Shown here in pieces: positions 1-8,757 of a stretch of 64,000 nt of DNA (position 1 is its first letter; each line of letters starts with the position of its first letter). Source of the DNA: Paenibacillus sp. RC67 (GTDB lineage Bacteria; Bacillota; Bacilli; Paenibacillales; NBRC-103111); contig NZ_CP125098.1 of assembly GCF_030020805.1 (NCBI RefSeq), positions 2,832,001-2,896,000 of the forward strand. Direction: 5' to 3'. A program made the position numbers and the translations under genes. The notes under the pieces were generated by a model. That model saw only the letters and a list, made by a program, of their open reading frames with translations, was not told where the DNA came from and did not search any database.

Positions 1-810
1 CCTCCTTGGGTGCTGTATTACAAGGGAGCAGCCGATATATTGAATAGATTATGCATTGGAGTTGTTGGTACACGAACGCCTACGACTTACGGCAGAAGAG
101 CGGCAGAGCAACTGTCTGTGTCTTTGTCTTCCGCAGAAGTGTGCGTAGTCAGCGGACTGGCAAGAGGTATCGATAGTGCGGCTCATGAAGGTGCCTTGAA
201 GGGAACGGGAAGTACGGTAGCGGTGCTTGGCTGCAGTATTGATCAAGTATATCCCCCGGAAAATAAGGGATTGTACCAACGAATTGCCGAGCAAGGCTTG
301 ATTCTAAGTGAATACCCGCTGCACATGAAGTCTCATCCCGGATTGTTTCCTCAGAGGAATAGGATCATTGCCGGATTAAGTGCAGGAGTTCTTGTAATAG
401 AGGCTGCATTGAAGAGCGGGTCTCTTATTACGGCGGATCAGGCGTTAGAGGAATCCAGAGATGTATTTGCTCTACCAGGTCCTATTACATCCCCGAAAAG
501 TCAGGGAGCATTAGCCTTGATTAAGCAAGGAGCTAAGCTGGTCACTTGTGTGGAAGATATATTAGAAGAATACCCTCATTGGATATCCTTGGACACATTG
601 ACACACATTAATGCTAATCCTTCCACTCAACCAGCTCTTTCTAAGGATGAGAAGACGATCATCGATCTTTTGCATAAACAAGCCATGACCATTGATGAGC
701 TGCTTACACATAGTCAATTTAACTTTGGACATTTGCACTCAGTTCTGTTAAATTTACTAATGACTAAACGAGTGGAACAATTACCAGGTTCTGTATACGC
801 TATATGTTAA
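1..810 (+). CDS. dprA: DNA processing protein DprA, 5'-truncated by window edge
   Basis: DprA binds incoming single-stranded DNA and loads RecA on it during natural transformation. The reading frame is open from base 1, giving Pro-Pro-Trp-Val-Leu-Tyr-Tyr-Lys-Gly, which matches the conserved tract just before the DprA Rossmann fold, so the start lies outside the window and the GTG at 10 is not the start. The family signature follows: GVVGTRTPT, then SGLARGIDSAAHEGAL, FPQRNRIIAGLS and SGSLITADQALE. The C-terminal ~65 residues look like the winged-helix domain found in many DprA proteins. It lies 42 bases upstream of topA in the same direction, as in Bacillus. Identification is secure; only the N-terminal part is missing. 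Confidence 0.95.
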   Translation, partial: PPWVLYYKGAADILNRLCIGVVGTRTPTTYGRRAAEQLSVSLSSAEVCVVSGLARGIDSAAHEGALKGTGSTVAVLGCSIDQVYPPENKGLYQRIAEQGLILSEYPLHMKSHPGLFPQRNRIIAGLSAGVLVIEAALKSGSLITADQALEESRDVFALPGPITSPKSQGALALIKQGAKLVTCVEDILEEYPHWISLDTLTHINANPSTQPALSKDEKTIIDLLHKQAMTIDELLTHSQFNFGHLHSVLLNLLMTKRVEQLPGSVYAIC

Positions 811-852
811 CGATAATGGAGTCTATTTTATAAATGAAGGGGGAAGGCGCCT

Positions 853-2937
853 ATGGCAGATTCATTAGTCATTGTGGAGTCACCCGCAAAAGCAAAAACC
901 ATCGGCAAATATCTAGGCAGCAAGTTTATTGTCAAAGCATCTATGGGCCATATTCGCGATCTTCCAAAGAGCCAAATTGGTGTTGAGATACAGAAAAATT
1001 TTGAGCCTAAATATATTACGATCCGCGGCAAAGGTTCCGTATTGAAGGAATTGAAGGACGCCCGGAAAAAAGTAAAAAAAGTATATCTGGCGGCTGACCC
1101 GGATCGCGAAGGGGAAGCTATTGCTTGGCACTTGGCTCATTATTTGGAGCTTGGGGAGACAGAAGCGTGCCGTGTTGTATTTAATGAAATAACGAAACAG
1201 GCCGTAAAGGATGCTTTCAAAACACCGCGGAAAATCAATATAGATCTAGTGAATGCCCAACAGGCAAGAAGAATTCTCGATCGATTGGTTGGTTACAAGA
1301 TCAGTCCGCTGCTTTGGAAAAAAGTGAAAAAAGGACTTTCAGCAGGGCGTGTGCAATCCGTAGCCGTCAAGCTGATTTACGATCGGGAGAACGAAATCAA
1401 AGCGTTCGTACCGGAAGAGTACTGGTCTATCACAGCCAAGCTCTTGGCTGGCTCGTCTGAATTCGAGGCTAAATTCCATAGTGTCAATGGTGAGAAAAAA
1501 GAGCTGAAAAACGAGCAGGAAGTTAATGAAATATTGGCTTCTGTCAATAAAGCGAATTTTACTATTAATGAAGTAAAAGAAAAGGAACGCTTGCGTAATC
1601 CTTCTCCTCCATTCATTACGAGTTCATTGCAGCAGGAAGCTGCTAGGAAGCTTAATTTCCGCGCCTCCAAAACCATGTCCGTAGCACAGCAGTTATATGA
1701 AGGTATCGACTTGGGAAGCGAAGGAACGGTAGGTTTAATTACCTATATGCGTACGGATTCCACGCGGATATCTCCGGTAGCCCAAGAAGAGGCCAAAGAG
1801 TTTATCGTAGGCAAATTCGGTGAAAGCTACTACCCGGAAACACCTCGTGTTTATCTTAAAAAAGCAGCTAACGCTCAAGATGCGCATGAAGCCATTCGTC
1901 CAAGCTCTGTGCTGCGTGAACCGGATCAAATTAAAGACCATTTGAGCCGTGACCAGTTCCGTTTGTACAAACTTGTATGGGAACGATTTGTTGCAAGTCA
2001 AATGGCATCTGCTGTACTGGATACGATGACTGTCGATATTGCCGCCGGAGATAACGTATTTAGAGCTGTCGGCTCTAAAATGAAGTTCCCTGGGTTTATG
2101 AAGGTATATGTTGAAGGCAACGACGATGGTACGACGGAAGAGGATAAGCTTCTGCCTCCTTTAAAACAAGGAGATAAGGTGAAGAAAAAACAGATAGATC
2201 CGAAGCAGCATTTCACCCAACCTCCGCCACGCTATACGGAAGCAAGGCTAGTTCGTGCACTTGAAGAAATGGGAATCGGACGGCCAAGTACGTATGCTCC
2301 AACACTGGAAACGATCCAAAGACGTGGCTATGTAGCCATCGAGGAAAAAAAGTTCGTCCCTACAGAGCTGGGGGAACTGGTCATTCAACAAATGATCGAA
2401 TTTTTCCCTGAGATATTGGACGTTGAGTTTACGGCTCATATGGAAGAGGAACTTGACAATGTGGAAGAGGGCAAAGAGGACTGGGTCAAAGTGTTGAGCT
2501 CATTCTATCAATCATTTGAGAAGCGTCTTGAAGTAGCCGAAGAGGAAATGGAAAAAATCGAAATTCAAGACGAGGTTTCGGATGAAATTTGCGAGAAATG
2601 CGGCCGCCATCTGGTGTATAAAATGGGTCGCTTCGGTAAATTTCTGGCCTGTTCGGGATTCCCTGACTGCCGTAATACGAAACCGATCGTGAAGGATATC
2701 GGAGTCACTTGTCCAAGCTGCAAGGAAGGTCATATTATCGAGCGGCGCAGTAAAAAAGGACGCGTGTTCTATGGCTGTGACCGTTACCCGGAATGTGAGT
2801 TTGTATCATGGGATAAGCCGGTGGAGCAGCCTTGCCCTAAATGCGGTTCTTTAGTGATAGAGAAGCGAAATAAGAACGGTGTGTTTCATCAATGCATTCA
2901 ATGTGATTTTAAGGAAGAAGTACAAGAGAAAGAGTAA
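853..2937 (+). CDS. topA: DNA topoisomerase I (type IA)
   Basis: This 694-residue enzyme relaxes negatively supercoiled DNA by transient single-strand cleavage. It begins with a Toprim domain ([19 protein letters not shown] near the N-terminus and the acidic [10 protein letters not shown] motif near residues 82-91). The catalytic tyrosine lies in [10 protein letters not shown], about residue 298. Three Cys4 zinc ribbons occupy roughly residues 580-690 (CEKCGR...CSGFPDC, CPSC...CDRYPEC, CPKC...CIQC). The ATG is preceded by a purine-rich GGGGGAAGG ribosome site. Length matches B. subtilis TopA (about 691 residues). It sits between dprA and trmFO as in other Bacilli. Confidence 0.98.
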   Translation: MADSLVIVESPAKAKTIGKYLGSKFIVKASMGHIRDLPKSQIGVEIQKNFEPKYITIRGKGSVLKELKDARKKVKKVYLAADPDREGEAIAWHLAHYLELGETEACRVVFNEITKQAVKDAFKTPRKINIDLVNAQQARRILDRLVGYKISPLLWKKVKKGLSAGRVQSVAVKLIYDRENEIKAFVPEEYWSITAKLLAGSSEFEAKFHSVNGEKKELKNEQEVNEILASVNKANFTINEVKEKERLRNPSPPFITSSLQQEAARKLNFRASKTMSVAQQLYEGIDLGSEGTVGLITYMRTDSTRISPVAQEEAKEFIVGKFGESYYPETPRVYLKKAANAQDAHEAIRPSSVLREPDQIKDHLSRDQFRLYKLVWERFVASQMASAVLDTMTVDIAAGDNVFRAVGSKMKFPGFMKVYVEGNDDGTTEEDKLLPPLKQGDKVKKKQIDPKQHFTQPPPRYTEARLVRALEEMGIGRPSTYAPTLETIQRRGYVAIEEKKFVPTELGELVIQQMIEFFPEILDVEFTAHMEEELDNVEEGKEDWVKVLSSFYQSFEKRLEVAEEEMEKIEIQDEVSDEICEKCGRHLVYKMGRFGKFLACSGFPDCRNTKPIVKDIGVTCPSCKEGHIIERRSKKGRVFYGCDRYPECEFVSWDKPVEQPCPKCGSLVIEKRNKNGVFHQCIQCDFKEEVQEKE

Positions 2938-2968
2938 CTAAGTTTGTGATTTTCAGGAGGTAAGCATC

Positions 2969-4297
2969 TTGTCAGAAATACAGAAAGTAACTGTAATCGG
3001 AGCCGGTCTGGCTGGCAGCGAAGCCGCATGGCAAATTGCCAGTCAGGGAGTGCCCGTTATTCTATATGAAATGCGTCCGGTAAAAAAGACACCGGCCCAT
3101 ATTTCCGATCAATTCGCCGAGCTGGTGTGCAGCAATTCGCTCCGCGCTAACGGGTTGACTAATGCCGTGGGTGTGCTTAAGGAAGAAATGCGCATTTTGA
3201 ATTCACTCATTTTGCGCAGTGCGGACAAGCATGCGGTACCTGCCGGTGGGGCTCTTGCTGTAGACAGGGATGGGTTCTCAGCTGAAGTCACTTCGATGCT
3301 TCGTAACCATCCACTTATTGAAGTGCGTAATGAAGAGCTTCAGGAACTACCAGAAGGCATTACTGTTGTGGCTACAGGCCCATTGACTTCTCCATCGCTT
3401 TCAGCCCATTTGCAGTCCTTGATGGGAGAAGAATATTTATACTTTTATGATGCGGCTGCTCCAATTGTGGAGAAAGATTCGATCGACATGAGCAAAGTGT
3501 ACTTGGCTTCCCGTTATGATAAAGGTGAGGCAGCTTACCTTAACTGTCCAATGTCGGAAGAGGAGTTTAACATCTTCTACGAAGCTTTGATTTCTGCCGA
3601 GGTCGCACCCATTAAAGAATTTGAGAAGGAAATTTACTTTGAAGGCTGCATGCCTATTGAAGTCATGGCCAAAAGAGGTAAGCAAACCGCTCTGTACGGG
3701 CCTATGAAGCCGGTAGGTTTGATGAACCCGCATACGAATGAGCTTCCCTATGCCGTTGTTCAGCTTCGCCAGGATAACGCAGCAGGCACGTTATACAATC
3801 TGGTAGGTTTCCAGACTCACTTGAAGTGGGGAGAGCAGAAGCGGGTATTCTCGTTAATTCCAGGGCTTGAGAATGCAGAGTTTGTTCGTTACGGCGTCAT
3901 GCATAGGAATACATTTATTAATTCTCCCAAGCTGCTTAAGCCTACTTATCAATTTGTGAAGCGTGAGAACTTATTTTTTGCAGGCCAAATGACCGGTGTA
4001 GAAGGCTACGTAGAATCAGCTGCATCCGGATTAATTGCAGGTATGAACGCAGCTCGCTATGCTAAAGGATTGGATTGCCTAGTGCTTCCTCCAGATACGA
4101 CTCTGGGCAGCATGGCACATTATATTACTACAGCTGATTTCAAGCATTTTCAACCAATGAACGCGAATTTCGGCTTGCTTCCACCTCTTGATGAGAGGAT
4201 CAAAGTGAAGAAAACGCGTTATGAAAAAATTGCTTTACGTGCAATTGAGAAAATTCAGAATTTTTCCCAAAACGAATACAATTCCACTTGTAAGTAA
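2969..4297 (+). CDS. trmFO: Methylenetetrahydrofolate-tRNA-(uracil-5-)-methyltransferase TrmFO
   Basis: This folate- and FAD-dependent enzyme makes ribothymidine at position 54 of the tRNA T-loop. The 442-residue product opens with the dinucleotide-binding motif [13 protein letters not shown]. It carries the two cysteines known to matter in the family: [12 protein letters not shown] (about Cys54) and [32 protein letters not shown] tract near the C-terminus is typical of GidA/TrmFO proteins. The start is TTG at 2969, chosen because AGGAGG lies 8 bases upstream and the protein then begins [11 protein letters not shown]. In B. subtilis the next gene is the recombinase xerC/codV; here that gene is absent and about 217 non-coding bases follow. 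Confidence 0.97.
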   Translation: MSEIQKVTVIGAGLAGSEAAWQIASQGVPVILYEMRPVKKTPAHISDQFAELVCSNSLRANGLTNAVGVLKEEMRILNSLILRSADKHAVPAGGALAVDRDGFSAEVTSMLRNHPLIEVRNEELQELPEGITVVATGPLTSPSLSAHLQSLMGEEYLYFYDAAAPIVEKDSIDMSKVYLASRYDKGEAAYLNCPMSEEEFNIFYEALISAEVAPIKEFEKEIYFEGCMPIEVMAKRGKQTALYGPMKPVGLMNPHTNELPYAVVQLRQDNAAGTLYNLVGFQTHLKWGEQKRVFSLIPGLENAEFVRYGVMHRNTFINSPKLLKPTYQFVKRENLFFAGQMTGVEGYVESAASGLIAGMNAARYAKGLDCLVLPPDTTLGSMAHYITTADFKHFQPMNANFGLLPPLDERIKVKKTRYEKIALRAIEKIQNFSQNEYNSTCK

Positions 4298-4317
4298 AAG
4301 CTTTACTATGATACTAT
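4288..4317 (+). promoter_or_regulatory. Possible sigma-A promoter for hslVU-codY
   Basis: TTGTAA at 4288-4293 and TACTAT at 4312-4317 are 18 bases apart, overlapping the 3' end of trmFO. Both boxes match the consensus only partly. It is offered because a leader-like hairpin and the hslV start lie downstream; other AT-rich alternatives exist in the same stretch. Confidence 0.25.
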
Positions 4318-4374
4318 AAAATTGTTTTTGAACGTTTGTATCATGTTGCTTTAAATTGGATACTTGATTTAACG

Positions 4375-4425
4375 AACCTCTGCATCGCGGCTGCTCTGTT
4401 TGTGCGTCCTCGAACGAGGTTTTTC
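4375..4425 (+). terminator. Hairpin plus T run between trmFO and hslV (terminator or attenuator)
   Basis: CCTCG-AA-CGAGG at 4408-4419 is followed by five T residues (4420-4424), resembling an intrinsic terminator although the loop is very tight. AACCTC at 4375-4380 could pair instead with GAGGTT at 4416-4421, so two mutually exclusive folds are possible. It either ends the trmFO transcript or acts as a leader attenuator for hslVU-codY. I cannot tell which. Confidence 0.45.
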
Positions 4426-4514
4426 TATTGAATACCTGAATAAAAGGAAGCATGAAACAAGTTTATCATTGCAAATTTGCCGGAAAACTGTTTTCTTATG
4501 GAGGTATATCTTAC

Positions 4515-5060
4515 ATGGAACAAACCTTTCACGCTACTACAATATTTGCCATACGTCATAATGGAAAGTCTGCTATTGCCGGAGATGGTCAGGTAACGTT
4601 CGGAAACAGTATGATAATGAAAAATTCAGCTAAAAAGGTTCGCAGACTATACCGTGGTAAAGTAATTGCCGGATTTGCCGGCTCGGTTGCGGACGCTATT
4701 ACATTGTTTGAGAAATTTGAAGCTAAGCTTGAGGAGCATCATGGCAATTTGCAGCGTTCTGCGGTTGAGCTCGCCAAAGAATGGCGTTCAGACCGTGTAT
4801 TGAGAAGACTTGAAGCGATGATGATCGTGATGGATGCGAACGGTGTGCTTTTAATATCCGGCAATGGTGAGATTATCGAACCGGATGACGGCATTCTAGC
4901 GATAGGCTCAGGAGGCAGCTTTGCCTTGGCAGCGGGAAGAGCACTTCATAGATATGCACCGCAAATGAGTGCTAAAGAAATTGCTCATGCCGCATTAACT
5001 ATGGCAGCAGAAATATGTGTATTTACCAATCACAATATTATTGTTGAAGAAATCGAGTAG
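4515..5060 (+). CDS. hslV: ATP-dependent protease subunit HslV (ClpQ/CodW)
   Basis: This is the proteasome-like peptidase ring that works with HslU. I chose the ATG at 4515 because TGGAGG lies about 9 bases upstream; the ATG at 4452 has only a poor, too-close ribosome site and would add 21 unrelated residues. The product is then 181 residues starting [13 protein letters not shown]. The Thr-Thr of ATTIF aligns with the catalytic N-terminal threonines of E. coli HslV, leaving about seven residues before them. Typical HslV tracts follow: [27 protein letters not shown] and AIGSGGSFA. It is followed 22 bases later by hslU. The fate of the N-terminal extension is open (see findings). Confidence 0.95.
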   Translation: MEQTFHATTIFAIRHNGKSAIAGDGQVTFGNSMIMKNSAKKVRRLYRGKVIAGFAGSVADAITLFEKFEAKLEEHHGNLQRSAVELAKEWRSDRVLRRLEAMMIVMDANGVLLISGNGEIIEPDDGILAIGSGGSFALAAGRALHRYAPQMSAKEIAHAALTMAAEICVFTNHNIIVEEIE

Positions 5061-5082
5061 ACGACAATTAGGAGGGAATCCC

Positions 5083-6477
5083 TTGAAGCATACCGCATTG
5101 ACACCAAAAGAGATTGTCGCCCAACTGGACAAATATATTATCGGACAAAAAAAAGCCAAAAAATCAGTGGCTGTTGCCTTGCGTAACCGGTATCGTCGAA
5201 GTCTACTGGATGAAACGATTCGCAATGAGATTGTGCCTAAAAATATACTCATGATTGGACCAACCGGTGTAGGGAAAACGGAAATTGCTCGTAGACTCGC
5301 AAAGTTGGTCAATGCCCCATTCATCAAAGTGGAAGCAACAAAATTTACAGAAGTGGGATATGTCGGCCGCGATGTGGAAGCAATGGTCAGAGATTTGGTT
5401 GAAACCTCCATTCGTATGGTCAAGGCTGAACGGACGGATAAGCTGAAGGACAAGGCGGAGCAGATGGCCAATGAGAGAATCGTAGCCATCCTCGTACCGG
5501 GATCATCCAAATCGAAGACGCAGCGTAACCCACTTGAAATGCTGTTCGGTAACCAATCTTCCAACGAGACTCACGAGCCTGAGGCGGATCAGAACGTTCA
5601 AGCGCGTAGACATGAGGTTAAAGAACGTTTAGCTAAGGGAGAACTCGAGCAGCAAATCATTGAGATTGAGATCGAGGACAATTCTCCGTCTATGTTGGAT
5701 ATGCTATCCGGTCAAGGCAACGAGCAAGCTGGTATGAATATGCAAGAGCTGTTCGGTAATTTTATGCCCAAAAAAACGAAAAAGCGTAAGTTGCCGATAA
5801 AAGAGGCTCGCAAGCTTTTAATCCAAGAGGAAGCTCAAAAGCTATTGGATATGGACGAAGTGATTCAAGATGCAGTTGCGCTTGCGGAACAGCACGGCAT
5901 TATTTTTATTGATGAGATTGATAAAATTTGCAGTAGTGGTCGCAGCGGCGGGCCTGACGTCTCAAGAGAGGGCGTACAGCGAGATATTCTTCCTATCGTC
6001 GAAGGTTCTACGATCATGACCAAATACGGTCCAATCCAAACGGATTATATTTTATTCATAGCAGCAGGGGCGTTCCATGTATCTAAGCCTTCAGACCTAA
6101 TTCCGGAGCTTCAAGGGCGTTTTCCTATTCGAGTAGAACTAAGCAGCTTAACGCAACAGGACTTTGTACTCATTTTGAAAGAACCAAAACATGCCTTAAC
6201 TAAACAGTATACGGCATTGCTGGAAACCGAAGGAATTCAGGTTCAATTCTCGGATGAGGCTATTGAAGAAATAGCTAAAATTGCAGCGGATGTGAATCAG
6301 AATACGGATAATATCGGTGCTAGAAGACTGCATACGATATTGGAGAAGCTGCTTGAGGATTTATCGTTCGAGGCACCAGAAATTACATTAGAACAAATTG
6401 TAATTACACCGGAATATGTTCGTGAAAAGCTGACGGACATCGTGCAGAACCGCGACTTAAGCCAGTATATATTATAA
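5083..6477 (+). CDS. hslU: ATP-dependent protease ATPase subunit HslU (ClpY)
   Basis: HslU is the AAA+ unfoldase that feeds substrates into HslV. The 464-residue product has [12 protein letters not shown] at its start, Walker [10 protein letters not shown] at about residues 59-67, Walker [11 protein letters not shown] and a sensor region [10 protein letters not shown]. Between the Walker motifs is the long charged I-domain typical of HslU rather than ClpX. The tail ends in QYIL, matching the C-terminal peptide that docks into HslV. The start is TTG at 5083 with GGAGGG 6 bases upstream; the longer frame from 5017 overlaps hslV and has no ribosome site. codY follows, as in the B. subtilis codVWXY cluster. 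Confidence 0.96.
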   Translation: MKHTALTPKEIVAQLDKYIIGQKKAKKSVAVALRNRYRRSLLDETIRNEIVPKNILMIGPTGVGKTEIARRLAKLVNAPFIKVEATKFTEVGYVGRDVEAMVRDLVETSIRMVKAERTDKLKDKAEQMANERIVAILVPGSSKSKTQRNPLEMLFGNQSSNETHEPEADQNVQARRHEVKERLAKGELEQQIIEIEIEDNSPSMLDMLSGQGNEQAGMNMQELFGNFMPKKTKKRKLPIKEARKLLIQEEAQKLLDMDEVIQDAVALAEQHGIIFIDEIDKICSSGRSGGPDVSREGVQRDILPIVEGSTIMTKYGPIQTDYILFIAAGAFHVSKPSDLIPELQGRFPIRVELSSLTQQDFVLILKEPKHALTKQYTALLETEGIQVQFSDEAIEEIAKIAADVNQNTDNIGARRLHTILEKLLEDLSFEAPEITLEQIVITPEYVREKLTDIVQNRDLSQYIL

Positions 6478-6528
6478 AGATTAAAAGGTGCGCGGCACTT
6501 TAAGCTAGTCGCTTTGGGAGGCAGTATC

Positions 6529-7302
6529 ATGACATTGTTGACGAAGACAAGAAGATTAAATAAATTGCTTCAGAAGGAAGCAGGGAATCCGGTTAGCTTT
6601 ATGAATATGGCTGAAGTGCTTGGGGATATATTGCAGGCGGATATTTTTGTTGTAAGCAGGAAAGGGAAAGTACTAGGAAAAGCCCTAACCGATTCAGAAT
6701 CCGGCGAAAGCTTGAATGAAACCGTATTGTTTGAGAATCGTTTTCCTCATGAATATAATCAGCTGTTGTTAAAGGTAGAGGAAACCTCTTCCAATATGAC
6801 TGCCTTGAGTGATTATAATGTATTTAGCGATAGAGTACCGGAAGATGGCATTTACATAACCATTGTACCGGTAATCGGCGGCGGAGACCGTTTGGGAACC
6901 TTGATTTTAACCAGGCGTGCGGGTGGATTTATCGACGACGATCTGATTGTAGCAGAATATGGTTCGACGGTTGTAGCCATGGAAATATTGAGAGAAAAGG
7001 CCGAGCAGGTTGAGATTGAAGCAAGAAGCAAAGCCGTGGTTCAAGTAGCTGTTGGCTCGCTTTCATTCAGCGAACTGGAAGCGGTTGAACATATTTTTGA
7101 ACAATTGGAAGGCTCGGAAGGCTTGCTGGTAGCGAGTAAAATAGCGGATCGTGTCGGAATAACGAGGTCGGTTATTGTTAATGCACTAAGGAAATTGGAA
7201 AGTGCCGGTGTCATCGAAACACGCTCCCTAGGAATGAAGGGGACCTATATACGCGTATTAAACGACCAGCTCATACAAGGCATTCAAAGTTTAAAAATAT
7301 AG
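6529..7302 (+). CDS. codY: GTP- and branched-chain amino acid-sensing repressor CodY
   Basis: CodY represses stationary-phase, amino acid and often motility genes when GTP and branched-chain amino acids are plentiful. The 257-residue product has the N-terminal GAF-type sensor ([15 protein letters not shown], then [13 protein letters not shown] and [15 protein letters not shown]). Its C-terminal winged helix-turn-helix is strongly conserved: [17 protein letters not shown] and [13 protein letters not shown]. The ATG at 6529 is preceded by GGGAGG at the right distance; a longer frame from 6514 is unlikely. A strong terminator follows directly, separating it from the fla/che operon. In B. subtilis CodY represses that operon, so the adjacency may be functional, though it is also conserved synteny. 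Confidence 0.97.
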   Translation: MTLLTKTRRLNKLLQKEAGNPVSFMNMAEVLGDILQADIFVVSRKGKVLGKALTDSESGESLNETVLFENRFPHEYNQLLLKVEETSSNMTALSDYNVFSDRVPEDGIYITIVPVIGGGDRLGTLILTRRAGGFIDDDLIVAEYGSTVVAMEILREKAEQVEIEARSKAVVQVAVGSLSFSELEAVEHIFEQLEGSEGLLVASKIADRVGITRSVIVNALRKLESAGVIETRSLGMKGTYIRVLNDQLIQGIQSLKI

Positions 7303-7319
7303 TAAATATGCAGGTTTTA

Positions 7320-7349
7320 AGCCCTATAGCTCAAATATAGGGCTTTTTT
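7320..7349 (+). terminator. Intrinsic terminator after codY
   Basis: AGCCCTATA at 7320-7328 pairs perfectly with TATAGGGCT at 7336-7344 around a 7-base loop, followed by a run of T through 7349. This is a strong rho-independent terminator ending the hslVU-codY transcript. Confidence 0.9.
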
Positions 7350-7363
7350 CATATTGTAATAAA

Positions 7364-7392
7364 ATGCTAATATCTTCATTATAGAAATAGTT
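7364..7392 (+). promoter_or_regulatory. Possible sigma-A promoter of the fla/che operon
   Basis: The 170 bases between the codY terminator and flgB are AT-rich. TTGTAA near 7364 is followed 17 bases later by CATTAT (about 7387-7392), a weak match to the consensus. No clear sigma-D pair (TAAA ... GCCGATAT) is visible. A promoter is expected here because of the terminator, but its exact position is uncertain. Confidence 0.2.
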
Positions 7393-7519
7393 CTGGGCGA
7401 CTACATTTTATTCCAATTATCCACATTATTTTTCGATGAATATGTCGAAGAAAGGAGGATATTGGAGATAATCTGTTGAATAGTACAAACTAAACATCAC
7501 CATGAAGGTAGGATCGTGT

Positions 7520-7924
7520 ATGAATATTCTTAATAAGCCGTCATTTAATCAGCTAGAACGTTCACTGGATGCAGCTTCAATGCGTCAACGTGTTATTGCG
7601 GACAATGTCGCCAATGTGGATACACCGCTCTTCAAACGGTCAGATGTGCGTTTTGAGGAATTATTACAAAATGAGCTAAATGGAAGTTCCTCTCTACAGG
7701 GTTACAGAACGGATCCACGTCATTTCTACATCGGACGTTCTGCAGCACCGGATCCTCAGATTGTACGGGATAATTCGTCGGCAATTAACAACAACTTAAA
7801 CAACGTCGATGTGGATTACGAAATGTCTCTGTTAGCAAAAAATCAACTTAGATATAACGTTATGATTCAAGAAGTCAGCGGTGAAATCAAAAAAGCGAGA
7901 ACGGCTATTGGAGGGCGAGTTTAA
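7520..7924 (+). CDS. flgB: Flagellar basal-body rod protein FlgB
   Basis: FlgB is a proximal rod subunit. The product is 134 residues, starting at ATG 7520 after an AGGTAGGA ribosome site; the in-frame ATG at 7502 is less well placed. The rod-protein signature RQRVIADNVANVDTPLFKR is present near residue 25, and the C-terminal heptad-rich part (NNVDVDYEMSLLAKNQLRY) matches FlgB and related axial proteins. It is the first gene of the fla/che operon and is followed 3 bases later by flgC. Confidence 0.96.
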   Translation: MNILNKPSFNQLERSLDAASMRQRVIADNVANVDTPLFKRSDVRFEELLQNELNGSSSLQGYRTDPRHFYIGRSAAPDPQIVRDNSSAINNNLNNVDVDYEMSLLAKNQLRYNVMIQEVSGEIKKARTAIGGRV

Positions 7925-7927
7925 TAG

Positions 7928-8373
7928 ATGAAACTAACGAATGGCTTTGACATAAGTTCTTCTGCATTAACAGCACAGCGCTTCCGAATGGATGTGATAT
8001 CATCCAACATAGCCAATGCCGATTCCACTAGAGCCAAGATGGTTAACGGCAAATGGGTTCCTTATCAAAGAAAGCTAGTTACTATTGAGCCTAAGCAGCC
8101 TTCATTTGATCAAGCGCTTAAAAACGCCCAATCGGATTCAGTTGGAGAAGGGGTCAAAGTTACTAAAATCATTGATGATACTTCTCCTTTAAGCAGGTTT
8201 ACAATCCGACTCACCCCGATGCTGACGAGAATGGATTTGTCATGATGCCGAATGTTGACGTGCTTAAAGAAATGGTAGATATGATATCTGCAACTCGATC
8301 CTATGAAGCGAATGTAACTGCACTGAATGCTTCAAAATCCTTCATTTCAAAAGCTTTGGAGATTGGTAAATAA
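7928..8373 (+). pseudogene. flgC: Flagellar rod protein FlgC, frameshifted in this sequence
   Basis: The frame from ATG 7928 gives normal FlgC sequence (MKLTNGFDISSSALTAQRFR, then SNIANADSTRA) up to IIDDTSPL near 8191, then runs out of family character and stops at 8245. From 8194 the -1 frame gives the missing half: [45 protein letters not shown], ending at TAA 8373. One missing A in the A run at 8191-8192 (TTAAGCAG for an expected TTAAAGCAG, Leu-Lys-Gln) explains everything and would restore 148 residues, the usual FlgC length. Everything around it is intact, so a sequencing or assembly error is likely, but a real mutation would abolish motility. Confidence 0.9.
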
Positions 8374-8408
8374 CGAACAACTCATTTAGTTAAAGGAGAA
8401 TAGTTATC

Positions 8409-8708
8409 ATGATTGAAAAACTGGGTCTACAGCCGTTGCAAGCTTCAGCACCATCGACTCCTAAAAGCAAAAGTGCTGCAGAAGTATCCGAACAGTTCGG
8501 CCAATTCTTAACCGATGCTATGAACAAATTGAAGGAACAGCAGGTGGAAGTCGACAAGTTGAATAATCAGTTTGCAAAAGGTGAAACATCAGACGTACAC
8601 CAGATTATGATCGCGTCGGAAAAGGCGTCTTTGGGGCTAGAGCTTACAGTTCAAGTGCGCAATAAAGTCGTCGAGGCGTACCAAGAGATCATGAGAACGC
8701 AAGTCTAA
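8409..8708 (+). CDS. fliE: Flagellar hook-basal body protein FliE
   Basis: FliE joins the MS ring to the rod and is an early export substrate. The 99-residue product starts at ATG 8409 behind AAAGGAGAA. The conserved C-terminal half is clear: FGQFLTDAMNKLKEQQVE, then FAKGETSDVHQIMIASEKA and VQVRNKVVEAYQEIMRTQV, which is the diagnostic end of FliE. It lies between flgC and fliF as in B. subtilis. Confidence 0.96.
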   Translation: MIEKLGLQPLQASAPSTPKSKSAAEVSEQFGQFLTDAMNKLKEQQVEVDKLNNQFAKGETSDVHQIMIASEKASLGLELTVQVRNKVVEAYQEIMRTQV

Positions 8709-8757
8709 AACGTACTATGAGGATCACTAGCGACGGTCATTCAGATGGGGTGAAATA

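Noticed and set aside
4452..4514. Longer HslV start at ATG 4452
   Set aside because: Its ribosome site is too close and weak, and the added residues are not HslV-like. ATG 4515 has a well-placed GGAGG.
7350..7519. Sigma-D promoter ahead of flgB
   Set aside because: I found no TAAA box paired with GCCGATAT at proper spacing. Regulation by sigma-D here cannot be supported from sequence alone.
8186..8200. Programmed ribosomal or transcriptional frameshift in flgC
   Set aside because: There is no slippery heptamer with a downstream structure and the A run is too short for polymerase slippage; FlgC is not known to be frameshifted. A missing base is simpler.
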